Source of the DNA: Gammaproteobacteria bacterium
Lineage (GTDB): Bacteria > Pseudomonadota > Gammaproteobacteria > Steroidobacterales > Steroidobacteraceae
Length of the DNA: 64,000 nucleotides
Assembly (NCBI GenBank): GCA_028293765.1
Contig: JAQGOG010000148.1
Location: 1-64,000 of the forward strand
Direction: 5' to 3'
This document shows, one piece after another, positions 52,644 through 63,600 of the stretch. The first letter of the stretch is position 1. Each line of letters begins with the position of its first letter. Both the position numbers and the translations under genes were made by a program. The notes below the pieces were generated by a model. The model was not told where the DNA came from. It did no database searches and was given only the letters and a program-made list of their open reading frames with translations.

Positions 52644-55600
52644 ACGACGCTCTTGCGACGCTGAGTTGCTCCGCCAGGCGCTTCTCAGAGACACGCAGCA
52701 TCGTCTTGAGATCCTGCGCGAACAGCGAGACGCGGAATTCTTCGATCATCCAACGCAATTGCTCTAGCTCGGGGCGGACGCCCGCAATGGTCGGTTGCGC
52801 CACGAGAGTGCGCAGCGCGATGGCGAACGGTTTTACCTTGGCGGCGAGTTCCGCGTCCCGTCGCGCATTGGGGGGCAGTCGCTCAATGCGCCGCGTGATG
52901 GCTTTGAAGTAGCGTGCGAGGTAGTCGAACCACGGGCGCGGGGTCGATTCGATGAAATCGGGCGGCAGCAGCATCGCGAGCTGCGCGTTGATGTCGGCGA
53001 CGACTTCGGGGAAAGAGTCGGAGCGTAAGCCGTCCAACGCTGCGCGCGCGGCACGCCACTCCTTCAGTGTCGACAACGTCGTAACGGCAAGCCGATCTGC
53101 AACGTCACTCAGCTGAGCTCGACGCGCCTCCAGAAGAGCATTGAAGTCTCGCTGATTGCGCGGTAACGGCACCTCCACAGGCAGGAAACACTCGCGAAAC
53201 GCGCGCTGTGTCAGGGCGTCCGCCATGGATTGTATCAACGGCAACCCACGACTGAGCAGGACGAGCTCGCGATCGTCCGTTGCGCGCTTGCTGACGTATT
53301 TGGCCTGTTGCGGCAGAGCCAGAATCGCGAGACGGACCAAGCCGACACGTGAAATCGCTTCCGCGGCTAACGCATTACGCGCTTCGATGAACGCTACGCC
53401 ACTGCCGTGATCCTCCACCGCGGGATACACGACCAATCGCAACCGATTACGCTCGACTTCCCGGCTCTCCGGAAGATCGCCGAAATCCCATTGCCGATGG
53501 AGGACGATGGGTCCTGCCGACGCGGCTGCCGCAAGTCCACCCCTTGATCCAACGCTGGAGGGCAGGCTGCTCGCAGCGCCAGGCCCCACTGCTTTGCCTG
53601 CGTTGCCTCCCCGGCCAACGCCACTCGCGGCAGGGCCCGTGCCTCTCGAAGCCACCGTCGGTTTAATGCCGGCAGTACTGGTTGCAGGCGCTCTCGTAGT
53701 AGTGCTCCTCCAGTCGCCAGTCCCGCGCAAAGCGCCGAGATCATGGCCTGATGCAGCGACTAACGACCGAAGGGACTCCAGCCCGCTGACAGATCCGCGG
53801 CCTTTGGCAACTGCGCCTCGGCCAATATCATCAGCTCTAGTGGCAGCACCAGTTCCACCGCCGCCGCCTGTGGCAACGCTGCCACCGGTGCGAGCGCCCT
53901 CGACAGCGCCAGAGCGAACACCGTCGGCAACACCGGCGCCACTGCGAGTGCGGGCACTCACGCCAACGCCAGTGCGAGTGGCCCCGGCAATACCAGCGCC
54001 ACTACCACTGCGAGCGTTCGCGCCAACTCCACCACCGCCGGTCGCAGCAATACCCGCGAGCCCCGCCACCACAAACGGCCCCGGCGCCGTGGTCGCATAC
54101 AGCTTGCGCTTGATAGCGAGAAGGTCCCTCCCCTCCGCAAGTACGCCGTCGTCCGCGTCCACCACACGCAGATTCATCCGCAGGTGGTCGGGCAGCGGCA
54201 ACGCTGCGAGTTCCGCCGCAGTGACCGGCGCACCAACACGTTGCGTGACCCACCGGGCCAACCATTCGTAGAACCCGGGGAGGCGCCCAAGCCGCTCCGT
54301 CTCTTTGGGTAGGTCATCGAGCGCCATCTTCGCGTGCTCGGGCACCGGTACCAGCAGCTTGCGCTGCGCCTTTGGCAACGCCCGGAATACCGCGATCACC
54401 TTCTCCAAGCGCATCCCCGGCACGAGCCACGCGATCTGCTCCGCGCTCACCATTTCGAGGAGCGGTTCCGGCACGGTGAGCGTGATGCCGTCGCCCGCTT
54501 CGGCGGGCTCGAACTTGTATTGCAGCGGCAGTTGATTCGCGCCAACGGGCAGCTCATCCGGCAGCCGGTCCGGAGCGGCCTCCGGTACGTCCCGCTGCAC
54601 GAGGTCCGCGCGCGACATATAGAGAAGTCGCGGATTCCCGCGCTCCGCCTCGGCCCGCCATGTATTGAATGCCGAGATCGAATTCACCCGCTCCGGTATC
54701 CGGGCCGTGTAAAACGCGAGTTGCTGCTCCTCGTCCACGATCACGTCGCGGCGGCGGATCTTCGCCTCCAGGCCCTCTATCTCGTCGCGCAAGCGGCGGT
54801 TGGCGGCAAGAAACTCGCCTTGAACGACCGCCCGCTGCCTATGCATCCGGCGCGGGTCGCCCGTCGCCAACGCATCTTCGGTTGGTGCCGGCTCAATGAG
54901 CGCCTCGCGAATGAAAATCTCGCGTGCTTCCCGTGGAGCGATCGCGCCGTAGTTGATCCGCCGCTTCGACGCGAGCGTCAGGCCGTACAGCGCGACAGAC
55001 TCGTAAGCAGAAACGAATCCGCGCGTCTCCACCCAATGCGGTTCGCTGTAACTTCGTTTGAGAAGATGCGCGCCCGCAGCCTCGATCCAACCGGGATCGA
55101 CAGCGGCCACCATGCGCGCGTACAGCTTCGTCGTCTCGAGAAGGCTGCCCGCTACGACCCATTTCGGGGGCTTGGACGCGAGGGGCGTACCGGGTGCGAT
55201 CACGAAACGCATTCCGCGCGGCCCGTTGTACTCCCGCTTTTCGTCAAGCTCGCCAATCGAGCCCAGAAATCCCGTCAGAATCGCCTGATGCAGATCGGTG
55301 TAGCTCGCGACCACCTGGTTCGGCCGAAGCTTGAGATCGCCGAGGCTTTGCGACAGCTGGGTGTGCAGATCCTGCCACTCCCGCATACGCAGGAAGGACA
55401 GGAAATTTTCCCGACACCATTTGCGCAGCTGGTTGCGCGACAGCGCCGCCGACTGCTCATTGAAGGCGCGCCAGACATTGAGCACCGTGACGAAGTCCGA
55501 ACGCGGATCCGCGAACGCGGAGTGCTTCTCGCTCGCCTGCTGTTGAGCGTCCGTTGGACGCTCCCGCGGATCCTGCCCCTCCAGAAACGACACGACGACG

Positions 55601-57003
55601 AGCATCTCGGTGAGGCAGTTGTGGCGAGAGGCCGCCAGCAGCATGCGCCCCAGCCGCGGATCGACCGGGAGACCCGCGATCTGCTGGCCCAGGCTCGTCA
55701 CACGTCGCTCCTCGTCCATGGCCTTCAGCTCCTGCAGGAGCCGAACGCCATCGTTCACGAGGCGCGTATCGGGAGGATCCAGAAACGGGAAGCTCTCCGG
55801 CTCGCCGAGCCCGAGCGTCGCCATGCGAAGCATCACACTCGCCAGATTGGTCCGCAGCACTTCCGGCGGCGTGAAATCCTCGCGCTGTACGAAGTCTTCT
55901 TCGGAATAGAGACGAATGCAGATCCCTTCCGCCTCGCGACCGCAGCGACCCTTGCGCTGGTCGGCGCTCGCTTTTGAGACAGGCTCGATCGGTAGCCGCT
56001 GCACTTTTCCGCGCACGCTGTAGCGGCTGATCCGGGCCAGGCCCGAGTCGATGACGAAGCGTATGCCGGGCACCGTCAGGGAGGTCTCGGCAACGTTGGT
56101 CGCAAGCACGACTCGCCTCTGGGAGTGACGCTGGAAGATACGCTCCTGGTCGCTGGTGGAGAGACGCGCGAAGAGCGGCAACACCTCGGTATTCGGCAAG
56201 CGTGCGCGCTCCAGAGCGTCCGCCGCTTCCCGAATGTGCTTCTCACCCGGCAGGAAGACGAGGACATCCGCGCGCGACCCTTGACCGCTCCTTCCGGGGA
56301 CGTCCAGCTCACGCACCGCCTCGATGATGCCTTCCGGCAAAGACAGCTCCGCCGCATCCTCGTCTTCCGCCATGAGCGGGCGATAGAGGATCTCGACGGG
56401 GTAGCTGCGTCCGGACACCTCGATGACCGGCGCGCCCCCGAAAAAGGTGGAAAACCTGCCAGGATCGATCGTCGCCGAGGTCACGATCAACCGGAGGTCG
56501 GGGCGCTTCGGCACCAGCTGCTTGAGTACGCCGAGCAGCAGATCGATGTTGAGACTACGTTCGTGCGCCTCGTCGATAATCAGAGTGTCGTAGCGGCGCA
56601 GCTGACGGTCACTCTCGAGCTCCTTGAGCAGGATACCGTCCGTCATCAGCTTGACGCGGCAATCTGGACCGGTGCGATCGTTGAAGCGCACCTTGTACCC
56701 GACCGCGCCTCCTACGGTCGTTCCGGTCTCTTCCGCGAGCCGGTTGGCCAGCGCACGCGCGGCGATCCGCCGCGGCTGTGTGTGGCCGATCATCCCTGCC
56801 GTGCCGCGCCCGGCTTCCACGCAGAGCTTGGGCAGCTGCGTCGACTTGCCAGACCCTGTGGCGCCGCACAGGACGATGACAGGATGCCGCTGAATCGCCT
56901 CGAGAATCTCCATCCGATGCGCCGTAATCGGCAGCACCGGGTCGTACTCGAGCTTGAACGGGGATTTGGCCTCCTCCGGGACGCCGCGGGTCTCAACTTG
57001 CAT
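52636..57003 (-). CDS. hrpA: ATP-dependent RNA helicase HrpA (DEAH family) with low-complexity insertion
   Basis: 1455 residues from the ATG at 57003 (MQVETRGVPEE), against about 1300 in E. coli. It has all DEAH motifs: I GATGSGKSTQ, II DEAHERS, III TSATID, V TNVAETSLTVPGI and VI QRKGRCGREAEGICIRLY. The HA2, OB-fold and DUF3418 regions follow. Between KRKLYATTAPGPFVV and RQWDFGDLPESREVERN it has about 190 residues rich in Gly/Ala/Ser/Thr/Arg, where E. coli has a short linker. HrpA rescues stalled or colliding ribosomes and processes some mRNAs. It appears monocistronic. Confidence 0.94.
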   Translation of the reverse strand: MQVETRGVPEEAKSPFKLEYDPVLPITAHRMEILEAIQRHPVIVLCGATGSGKSTQLPKLCVEAGRGTAGMIGHTQPRRIAARALANRLAEETGTTVGGAVGYKVRFNDRTGPDCRVKLMTDGILLKELESDRQLRRYDTLIIDEAHERSLNIDLLLGVLKQLVPKRPDLRLIVTSATIDPGRFSTFFGGAPVIEVSGRSYPVEILYRPLMAEDEDAAELSLPEGIIEAVRELDVPGRSGQGSRADVLVFLPGEKHIREAADALERARLPNTEVLPLFARLSTSDQERIFQRHSQRRVVLATNVAETSLTVPGIRFVIDSGLARISRYSVRGKVQRLPIEPVSKASADQRKGRCGREAEGICIRLYSEEDFVQREDFTPPEVLRTNLASVMLRMATLGLGEPESFPFLDPPDTRLVNDGVRLLQELKAMDEERRVTSLGQQIAGLPVDPRLGRMLLAASRHNCLTEMLVVVSFLEGQDPRERPTDAQQQASEKHSAFADPRSDFVTVLNVWRAFNEQSAALSRNQLRKWCRENFLSFLRMREWQDLHTQLSQSLGDLKLRPNQVVASYTDLHQAILTGFLGSIGELDEKREYNGPRGMRFVIAPGTPLASKPPKWVVAGSLLETTKLYARMVAAVDPGWIEAAGAHLLKRSYSEPHWVETRGFVSAYESVALYGLTLASKRRINYGAIAPREAREIFIREALIEPAPTEDALATGDPRRMHRQRAVVQGEFLAANRRLRDEIEGLEAKIRRRDVIVDEEQQLAFYTARIPERVNSISAFNTWRAEAERGNPRLLYMSRADLVQRDVPEAAPDRLPDELPVGANQLPLQYKFEPAEAGDGITLTVPEPLLEMVSAEQIAWLVPGMRLEKVIAVFRALPKAQRKLLVPVPEHAKMALDDLPKETERLGRLPGFYEWLARWVTQRVGAPVTAAELAALPLPDHLRMNLRVVDADDGVLAEGRDLLAIKRKLYATTAPGPFVVAGLAGIAATGGGGVGANARSGSGAGIAGATRTGVGVSARTRSGAGVADGVRSGAVEGARTGGSVATGGGGGTGAATRADDIGRGAVAKGRGSVSGLESLRSLVAASGHDLGALRGTGDWRSTTTRAPATSTAGIKPTVASRGTGPAASGVGRGGNAGKAVGPGAASSLPSSVGSRGGLAAAASAGPIVLHRQWDFGDLPESREVERNRLRLVVYPAVEDHGSGVAFIEARNALAAEAISRVGLVRLAILALPQQAKYVSKRATDDRELVLLSRGLPLIQSMADALTQRAFRECFLPVEVPLPRNQRDFNALLEARRAQLSDVADRLAVTTLSTLKEWRAARAALDGLRSDSFPEVVADINAQLAMLLPPDFIESTPRPWFDYLARYFKAITRRIERLPPNARRDAELAAKVKPFAIALRTLVAQPTIAGVRPELEQLRWMIEEFRVSLFAQDLKTMLRVSEKRLAEQLSVARASLQ

Positions 57004-57223
57004 GCCGCAAATTGTACCGCGCCCGTGTGACGTGCCCGCACCCGTCATACGGACCTTCGCCCCGGGTGGAGGGCGCCTCGGGGTCGCACAGGCCGCTAAT
57101 GTATAATCCGGCGCCGCTCGCGGGGGGCCCGGAGCGAAGTCGAGCAGCGCGGGTCGGCCATGCGCGGAATCGCCGCCGGACTTGCCTCAGGCCCATGAAA
57201 CGAGCGTCCCGAGGGGGATCGAT

Positions 57224-58303
57224 TTGAAGACAGTTGCCGAGTTCGAGATCAAGTACTGCCAGTTTCTCGACGCCGAGGGAAACCTCGCCGCCTCCGCTCC
57301 GCCACTGGCACGTGATAGCGGCGAATTGCTCAAAATGTACCGCTTCATGACGCTGGTACGGGCATTCGACACCAAGGCCGTCAACCTGCAGCGCACGGGC
57401 AGGCTCGGCACGTACGCGTCCTGCCTGGGTCATGAGGCCGCACACGTCGGCGTCGCAGCGGCGATGCAAACGGACGACGTTCTCGCTCCCGTGTATCGCG
57501 AGTTCGGCTCGCAAATGTGGCGCGGCGTGAAGATGGCCAGCATCCTGCTTTATTGGGGCGGCGACGAGCGCGGCAGCGATTTCAGCGCGGCCCGACAGGA
57601 CTTTCCCTATTGCGTCCCGATCGCGTCCCAGATGCTCCATGGCGCCGGCGTCGCAATGGCGATGAAGATCCGCGGCGAGAAGCGCTGCTCGGTGACTTAT
57701 GTGGGCGACGGCGGCACCTCCGAGGGCGCGTTCTACGAAGGGCTGAACGTCGCCGGCGCCCGCGCGCTGCCGGCCGTCTTCGTCGTGGTTAACAACGGCT
57801 GGGCGATCTCTGTTCCGATCGGAAGTCAGACCGCCACGAAAACTCTCGCGCAGAAGGCCATTGCCGCCGGCATCCCCGGCATTCAGGTCGACGGCAACGA
57901 CGTCATTGCGGTCCGCCACACCGTTGGCGAAGCCCTCGAAAGAGCTCGTCGCGGCGAAGGGCCCACGCTAATTGAAGCAATCACCTACCGCCTTAGCGAT
58001 CACACGACGGCGGACGACGCGAGCCGCTACCGTGACGCGAGCGAAGTAAAGGAGGCGTGGACCAAGGAACCGCTGCCGAGACTTCGCGCATACCTCATGA
58101 AGCTACGCGTGTGGGACGAGGCGCACGAAGTGGCGTTGAAGGCCGAATGTACACGCGAAGTCGAAGCGGCCGTTGATGAGTATCTGAGCGCACCGCAGCC
58201 ATCGACTGACGCGATGTTCGACCACTTGTTCGCACGGCCGCCGAAGAGCCTGCTGGAACAGCGCGAACTCGCACGCCGTTATGCCGGCTCCGCCGGACAC
58301 TGA
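57224..58303 (+). CDS. 2-oxoacid dehydrogenase E1 component, alpha subunit
   Basis: 359 residues from a TTG at 57224, which has GAGGGGG 6 bases upstream; another TTG at 57182 would add 14 residues. The thiamine diphosphate motif is GDGGTSEGAFYEGLNVAGARALPAVFVVVNN in the GDG...NN pattern, preceded by YREFGSQMWRG and followed by RLSDHTTADDASRYR with the phosphorylation-loop type serine region. It decarboxylates pyruvate or a branched-chain 2-oxoacid and transfers the acyl group to the E2 lipoyl arm. Whether it prefers pyruvate or branched-chain substrates is not clear from sequence. It heads an E1alpha-E1beta-E2 operon. Confidence 0.92.
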   Translation: MKTVAEFEIKYCQFLDAEGNLAASAPPLARDSGELLKMYRFMTLVRAFDTKAVNLQRTGRLGTYASCLGHEAAHVGVAAAMQTDDVLAPVYREFGSQMWRGVKMASILLYWGGDERGSDFSAARQDFPYCVPIASQMLHGAGVAMAMKIRGEKRCSVTYVGDGGTSEGAFYEGLNVAGARALPAVFVVVNNGWAISVPIGSQTATKTLAQKAIAAGIPGIQVDGNDVIAVRHTVGEALERARRGEGPTLIEAITYRLSDHTTADDASRYRDASEVKEAWTKEPLPRLRAYLMKLRVWDEAHEVALKAECTREVEAAVDEYLSAPQPSTDAMFDHLFARPPKSLLEQRELARRYAGSAGH

Positions 58304-58318
58304 GCCGCTCACCCGTAC

Positions 58319-59296
58319 ATGGCAAAAGTCACGATGATCGAAGCCATCAACCGCGCGCATGCGTGGGAGATGGCGCACGACCCAACGGTGGTGGTGCTAG
58401 GCGAGGATGTTGGCATCAACGGCGGTGTCTTTCGCGCGACTGTCGGGCTGCAGGAGCAGTTCGGAAAAGATCGCGTACAGGACACGCCCCTTGCGGAAGG
58501 CATGATTGCGGGCCTGGCTATCGGCATGGCGACGCAAGGTCTGCGCCCTATCGCCGAGATCCAGTTCATGGGGTTCATCTACCCCGCCATGGACCAGATC
58601 TGCAGCCACATGGCGCGCATGCGCAACCGGACCCGGGGGCGCCTGACCTGCCCCGTGGTGATACGGATGCCGCACGGCGGCGGCATTCATGCGCCGGAGC
58701 ACCACTCTGAAAGTCTCGAGGCAATGTTTGCGCACCACGCCGGTCTGAGAGTGGTCTGCCCATCCTCTCCCGCACGCGCCTACGGCCTGTTGCTCGCGGC
58801 GATCCGCGATCCCGATCCTGTCATCTTCCTCGAGCCCGCGCGTTTGTACCGCCTCGTGAAGCAGGAAGTGGCCGACGATGGCCTCGCGCTACCGCTGGAT
58901 GTCTGTTACCGGCTGCGCGAAGGATCCGACGTCACGATTGTCACCTGGGGCGCCATGGTGTCCGACACGCTGCGAGCCGCGGAGAAGTTGGAAGGTGAGG
59001 GCGTGAGTTGCGAAGTGCTCGATCTCGCGACGCTCTCGCCGATCGACCACGACACTATTCTCGACTCTGTCGCGAAGACCGGCAGGCTCGTCATCGTGCA
59101 CGAAGCGCCGCGCAACTGCGGCATCGGCGCTGAAATTGCCGCCACGGTTGCCGAGCACGGCCTCTATGACTTACATGCTCCCATCAAGCGAGTGACTGGC
59201 TACGACACGATCATGCCCCTCTCCCGGCTCGAGAACGACTACATCCCGAGCACCGCACGCATTACGGACGCCGTGCGCGAAACCCTTGCGGAATAA
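58319..59296 (+). CDS. 2-oxoacid dehydrogenase E1 component, beta subunit
   Basis: 325 residues, 15 bases after the alpha gene. It carries the transketolase-like pyrimidine-binding region with VVLGEDVGINGGVFRATVGL (catalytic Glu), DTPLAEGMIAGLAIGMA, and MPHGGGIHAPEHHSESLEA. The C-terminal domain (VTIVTWGAMVSDTLRAAE; IDHDTILDSVAKTGRLVIVHEAP) is complete. It forms the alpha2-beta2 E1 heterotetramer with the previous product. Confidence 0.94.
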   Translation: MAKVTMIEAINRAHAWEMAHDPTVVVLGEDVGINGGVFRATVGLQEQFGKDRVQDTPLAEGMIAGLAIGMATQGLRPIAEIQFMGFIYPAMDQICSHMARMRNRTRGRLTCPVVIRMPHGGGIHAPEHHSESLEAMFAHHAGLRVVCPSSPARAYGLLLAAIRDPDPVIFLEPARLYRLVKQEVADDGLALPLDVCYRLREGSDVTIVTWGAMVSDTLRAAEKLEGEGVSCEVLDLATLSPIDHDTILDSVAKTGRLVIVHEAPRNCGIGAEIAATVAEHGLYDLHAPIKRVTGYDTIMPLSRLENDYIPSTARITDAVRETLAE

Positions 59297-59326
59297 ATTC
59301 ACACGCCGCCGTTCAACGGAGCGCAA

Positions 59327-60697
59327 ATGACGACTTTCAATCTCCCGGACCTCGGCGAAGGCCTCGCCGAGGCGGAAATCGTCCGTTGGCACGTCAACGT
59401 CGGCGACGTGGTCACGGTTGACCAACCGATGCTGGCTGTCGAAACCGCGAAAGCCATCGTCGAAGTGCCCGCTCCCTATTCCGGAATCGTGAAGACATTG
59501 CATGGACAGCCGGGCGACGTCATCGCAACCGGCGCGCCTCTGGTCGAGTTCGATCTCACGCAGGCAGCGGCGCCCGCGCACCGGCCGGCAACATCGGCGC
59601 CAACTCCAGCATCGCCAGCGCAAACAGCCGCCATATCAGCGCCTCACTCAGGCGCCGCGAGTGACTCGGGCACCGTGGTGGGCAGCATGCCTACGAGCGA
59701 CCATGAGCTTATCGAAACAGCGCATGCCGGGGGCAGTTCCGCCGCCAACGGCGCGATCAAGCTCCGCGCCGACGAGCGGCTACGCGCGGCACCGGCTGCT
59801 CGAGCTCTTGCGAAGAAGCTGGGCATCGACCTGACAGGACTGCGCGGGTCCGGCCGCGCCGGCGTAATCGTCGTTGAAGACGTCATCGCGAGTTCCGGCG
59901 CGGGCGTCGCCGCAGCCCCTGGCGCTGCCACGTCCAACTGGGGGGACGCCTCCGCCCCGGATGCCGCACTCGCATCCGCGCCCGCGGCCGGCCAGGCAGC
60001 GCGCCCAAGCACCGCATTCCGCCCCAGCCCGGCGCGATTGCCTGACACAAGCGCCCCCTTCACCGGTGGCGAAAAGCTGCGCGGACTGCGTCGCGCGATG
60101 GCGCAAAGCATGGGCCTCGCTCGCGACAACGTCGCCAAGTGCACGCTGTTCGATGACGGCGACCTGCATCTCTGGCGGAAGGACGAGGACTTCACCACAC
60201 GCCTGTTGCGTGCGATTGGCACCGGCTGTAAAGCGGAGCCCGCCCTCAACGCGTGGTTCGACGGCCCATCCCAGAGTCGTCGGCTGTTGACACAAGTCGA
60301 TGTCGGGATGGCGGTCGATACCACCGACGGCCTCATCGTCCCCGTGATCCGCGACGTCGGCAACCGCACAGCCGTCGAGTTGCGCGAGGATATCGATCGA
60401 TTGAAGCGTACCGCACGCGATCGCACGATTACGCCTGACGACCTCCGTCACGTCAGCTTCATGCTTTCCAACTTCGGCATGATCGCCGGCCGGTACGCGA
60501 CTCCCGTCGTGGTGCCCCCGACGGTCGCCATTCTCGGCTCAGGCCGCCTCAGCCGCGATGTCGTCGCGGTGAATGAGGCTATCGAAGTGCATTTGCGAAT
60601 GCCGCTTTCGCTCACCTTCGACCACCGGTGCGTCACCGGCGGTGAAGCCGCACGATTCCTGGCTGCCGTCCTGCGTGATCTTGAGAAGGATAACTGA
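59327..60697 (+). CDS. 2-oxoacid dehydrogenase E2 component (dihydrolipoamide acyltransferase)
   Basis: 456 residues. A single lipoyl domain (1-80) has the lipoylated lysine in VETAKAIVEVP. An Ala/Pro/Ser/Thr-rich linker is followed by the peripheral subunit-binding domain (RAAPAARALAKKLGIDLTGLRGSGRAG, in parts). A second flexible linker leads to the catalytic core, which ends in the active-site region LTFDHRCVTGGEAARFL (DHRxxxG). It accepts the acyl group from E1 and passes it to CoA. The E3 subunit (lipoamide dehydrogenase) is not in the window and must be shared or encoded elsewhere. Confidence 0.94.
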   Translation: MTTFNLPDLGEGLAEAEIVRWHVNVGDVVTVDQPMLAVETAKAIVEVPAPYSGIVKTLHGQPGDVIATGAPLVEFDLTQAAAPAHRPATSAPTPASPAQTAAISAPHSGAASDSGTVVGSMPTSDHELIETAHAGGSSAANGAIKLRADERLRAAPAARALAKKLGIDLTGLRGSGRAGVIVVEDVIASSGAGVAAAPGAATSNWGDASAPDAALASAPAAGQAARPSTAFRPSPARLPDTSAPFTGGEKLRGLRRAMAQSMGLARDNVAKCTLFDDGDLHLWRKDEDFTTRLLRAIGTGCKAEPALNAWFDGPSQSRRLLTQVDVGMAVDTTDGLIVPVIRDVGNRTAVELREDIDRLKRTARDRTITPDDLRHVSFMLSNFGMIAGRYATPVVVPPTVAILGSGRLSRDVVAVNEAIEVHLRMPLSLTFDHRCVTGGEAARFLAAVLRDLEKDN

Positions 60698-60699
60698 GC

Positions 60700-63600
60700 A
60701 TGCACGCGCAAGTTGCTCCCGATGACACTCGTCTCCTGCGCAGCATTCCCGCTGCGCGCGTCGCGCTGATCGAGCGCATCGCACACGCCATTTCTCCCGA
60801 GGGGAAGGGAGGGCGCGAGGGCCGCAGCCTCATGGAGCTGCAACAACGTTTCGTCAGAGCGTATTTCCGCGGCGTCGGAGAAGAGGATCTCGCCGAGCGA
60901 GCGCCGGCGCTCCTGGCCAGTGCGGCGCTCAATCACTTCGAGTTCGGCGCGAAGCGCGCCCCCGGCCAGTCGCTGGTGCGGGTTTTCAATCCAGACCCGC
61001 ACCGCGACGGATTCGAATCGCCCCACACGCTCGTGATGACGGTGACGGACGACATGCCGTTCCTCGTCGACTCGCTGGGCATCGTGTTCAGCCGCGCGGA
61101 GCTCGCGGTGCACCTCATCGTGCATCCCGTGCTGGAAGTCCGACGCGACGGCCGCGGCCGGATCGTGGAAATGGGCGCCAACGGCACCCATGCTGCCGGC
61201 GCCGAATCGTGGCAGCTCTACGAGATCGACCGGCAGACCGATCCGGCGCAGATCGAAAAAATCCAACGCAACATCGAAACCACGCTGGGCGATGTCCGCG
61301 CCGCCGTCGCAGACTGGGCGCCGATGCGGGAGCGGGTTCGCTCCCTCGTCGCCTCTCTCGAGAACAGTCCGCCGCCACTGCCCGCCGACGAGGTCACCGA
61401 GGCACGGCATCTCCTCAACTGGATGGAGAGCCGGCACTTCGTGTTCCTCGGCTACCGCCAATACCACCTGGAGCGGGGCGCTCAGGAAGACCGGCTCGTT
61501 CCGGACCCGCGCTCAGGTCTGGGGATCCTCCGTAACGGCAAGCGCAAGCCCAGGGAATCCGCTGCCACGGTGCTGCGCGGGGATATCCGGGCCCGCGCGC
61601 GCGAGCCGGAGCTGTTGATACTGACGAAGGCCAACTCGACCTCCACCGTCCATCGTGGCGAGTATCTCGACTACATTGGCATCAAGACTTTCGACCCGCG
61701 CGGCAGAGTCTCCGGCGAGCATCGCTTTCTCGGCCTGTGGACCTCGACGGCCTACCACGGCAGCCCGCGGGACATCCCGGTTCTGCGCCGCAAGGTCGAC
61801 CGCGTAGTGCAGTATTTCGGCCTGGATCCGCAAAGCCACGATGGCAAGGCGGTGTTGAATGTCCTCGAGACCTATCCACGCGACGAGCTGTTCCAGGCGG
61901 GAGTCGAAGATCTCATCCGCATCGCGCGCGGCGTCGTCAATCTCTACGAGCGTCGCACCGTGCGCCTGCTCGCGCGCCGCGATCCCTATCATCGGTTTTA
62001 CTCCTGCCTCGTTTATGTGCCGCGCGACCGCTACAACACCGAGGTGCGCCAGCGTATCGAGCAGATCGTACTCGAAGGTTTCGAGGGCAAGTCCGTAGAG
62101 AGCTACGTGCAGATCTCCGGATCGAACCACGCTCGCGTGCACGTCGTCGTGCGGACCGACCCCCAGCAACGCCGTAAGGTCGATCTCGCGGCGATCGAGA
62201 GCCGCATCGCCGAGGCCGCCCTGACGTGGACGGACCGGTTGCGCGAGGTGCTGGCCGAACGCAGAGGCGAGGCGGCAGGCCTCACGCTGGCGAACCGCTA
62301 CCGGCGTGTGTTTCCGATGGCCTATGAAGAGGACATCACCCCGAGCGAGGCGCTCGAGGACCTGGTGGATCTCGAGACTTTGCGCGAGCAGCCGCAAGCG
62401 ATGCGCCTGAAGCTGCACCGCCCGGCCCAGCAGAAGGCGGAGCGCGTGCATCTGAAGATCGTCAAGCTCGGCGATCCCGTACCCATCTCCGACCTGCTGC
62501 CCATGCTCGAGAACTTCGGCTTGCGGGTGATCTCCGAGCGGCCCTACGAGCTGGTCTGGCCCGAAGGCGGGGCCGCGTGGATCCAGGACTTCGAGCTCGA
62601 GCACCGTGAGCGCCTGGAGCTCGACAGCGCAAACCTGGAAAGCAACTTCAAGGAGGCCTTCGCCGCGACCTGGAGCGGCGAGGTCGAGAACGACGGCTTC
62701 AACCGTCTTCTGTTCGGCGCCGGACTCAACGCGCGCGAAATCGTCGTGTTGCGCGCGTACTGCCGCTATCTCTTGCAAACGGGCGTGCCCTTCAGCCAGG
62801 CGTACATGGAGCGCACCCTGGCGGCGAATACCGCCATTACGCGCAATCTCGTGCGCCTGTTCGAGTCGCGCTTCGATCCAGTTCTGGCCGGACCCGGCAG
62901 GAGCAAGTCCCAGAGCCTCACGAGCGCCACCGCGAAGGGCCCGGAGCGCAACGCCGATACGCTGGTCGCACAGATCCGTGCCGGCCTGGATGCCGTCGCG
63001 AGCCTGGATGAGGATCGCATCCTGCGCGCGTACCTGACTCTCTTCCAGGCCACGCTGCGAACCAACTTCTATCAGCCGGACGCCGCGGGCAGGCCGAAGA
63101 GCTACGTTTCCTTCAAGTTCGACCCGGGCAAGATCCCGGATCTGCCGTTACCGCGCCCGAAGTTCGAGATCTTCGTTTACAGCCCCCGCGTGGAAGGCGT
63201 GCACCTGCGGATGGGTTATGTCGCTCGCGGCGGCATTCGCTGGTCCGACCGGCGCGAGGACTTCCGCACGGAGATCCTGGGCCTCATGAAGGCGCAGAAC
63301 GTCAAGAATACCCTGATCGTACCGGTGGGGGCCAAGGGCGGATTCGTCGCGAAGCGCCTCCCGGGCGGCACCCGGGAAGAAGTGCAGGCCGAAGTCGTGT
63401 CCTGCTACCAGACTTTCATCCGCGGCCTGCTCGATCTCACGGACAACATCGTCTCCGGCCGTATCGCGCCGCCGCCGCGCGTCATCCGTCTCGACCCGGA
63501 TGATCCCTACCTCGTCGTCGCCGCGGACAAGGGAACAGCCACCTTTTCGGACACCGCCAACGCCATTTCGGCCGACTACGGCTTCTGGCTCGGCGATGCG

